DNA from: Clostridia bacterium
GTDB taxonomy: Bacteria; Bacillota; Clostridia; Christensenellales; Aristaeellaceae
NCBI GenBank assembly: GCA_017395685.1
Contig: JAFQOD010000004.1
Location: 1 to 64,000, forward strand
DNA: 64,000 nt
Reading direction: 5' to 3'
The position numbers and the translations under genes were made by a program. Position 1 is the first letter of the stretch; each line of letters opens with the position of its first letter. A model generated the notes under the pieces. That model saw only the letters and a list, made by a program, of their open reading frames with translations. It did not search any database and was not told the origin of the DNA. Below, piece after piece: positions 64,000 to 64,000 of this stretch.

Positions 64000-64000
64000 G

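Overview
The window looks like a chromosomal piece of an uncultured anaerobic Firmicute of the class Clostridia, probably from the gut. This is inferred from the gene order (a SecD-like gene, recJ and rel next to dtd and hemZ; yggS, sepF and divIVA), the strong AGGAGG-type ribosome sites, TTGACA/TATAAT promoters with frequent extended -10 elements, a Gram-positive LexA box, and an oxygen-independent HemZ. No rRNA, tRNA or CRISPR array was found.

Positions 1 to about 13,600 are the right part of a mobile, plasmid-like or integrative element. It carries a TnpW-like small gene, a parM/parR partition cassette with two candidate centromere or operator arrays, a DUF3847 gene, a hairpin-rich leader and a MobA/MobL relaxase. 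The parM gene is broken by a 14-bp tandem duplication. The cargo follows: a secreted nitroreductase-like protein, a secreted ApbE flavin transferase, a secreted flavoprotein with two FMN_bind motifs and a fumarate-reductase-type FAD domain, a divergent histidine kinase/response regulator pair, and a secreted SUMF1-like protein. Three cargo promoters share a CTTGA-N6-CTTGA direct repeat 24-25 nt upstream of an extended -10, so the local two-component system probably controls a three-promoter regulon for an extracytosolic flavin reductase. The element seems to end inside a truncated ECF sigma factor gene at about 13,600.

Positions 13,900-23,950 hold an SdpR/SdpI-like pair with a bacitracin-type ABC transporter, then rnz, uvrA, a radical SAM gene with a perfect SOS box, a beta-lactamase-fold hydrolase and an SGNH hydrolase. 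Positions 23,989-27,508 form the most unusual locus. A 906-aa secreted protein built from three families of CxxC repeats is separated from a serine recombinase gene by a 100-bp segment bounded by perfect 15-bp inverted repeats. That segment holds a near-consensus sigma-A promoter facing away from the repeat-protein gene, which is what an invertible on/off promoter in its OFF state would look like.

Positions 27,684-43,318 are housekeeping genes: rimO, an FAD-dependent oxidoreductase, dtd, a metallo-hydrolase, hemZ, a degenerate SecD-like protein with no SecF, recJ, bifunctional rel, and a division cluster (HlyD-like protein, yggS, sepF, divIVA) with unusually long Pro/Gln- or Pro/Ala-rich linkers. 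Positions 43,402-49,390 hold a ROK sugar kinase, tatD and a five-gene carbohydrate locus (isomerase, two Gfo/Idh/MocA oxidoreductases, two SGNH esterases). The rest holds an acyl-ACP thioesterase, mnmG, a membrane protein fused to an acyltransferase domain, nagB, a PHP phosphoesterase, murC with an SGNH hydrolase, CapA, a secreted ComEC-like metallo-hydrolase, galM, a VanY-type peptidase, and an HTH regulator at the window edge.
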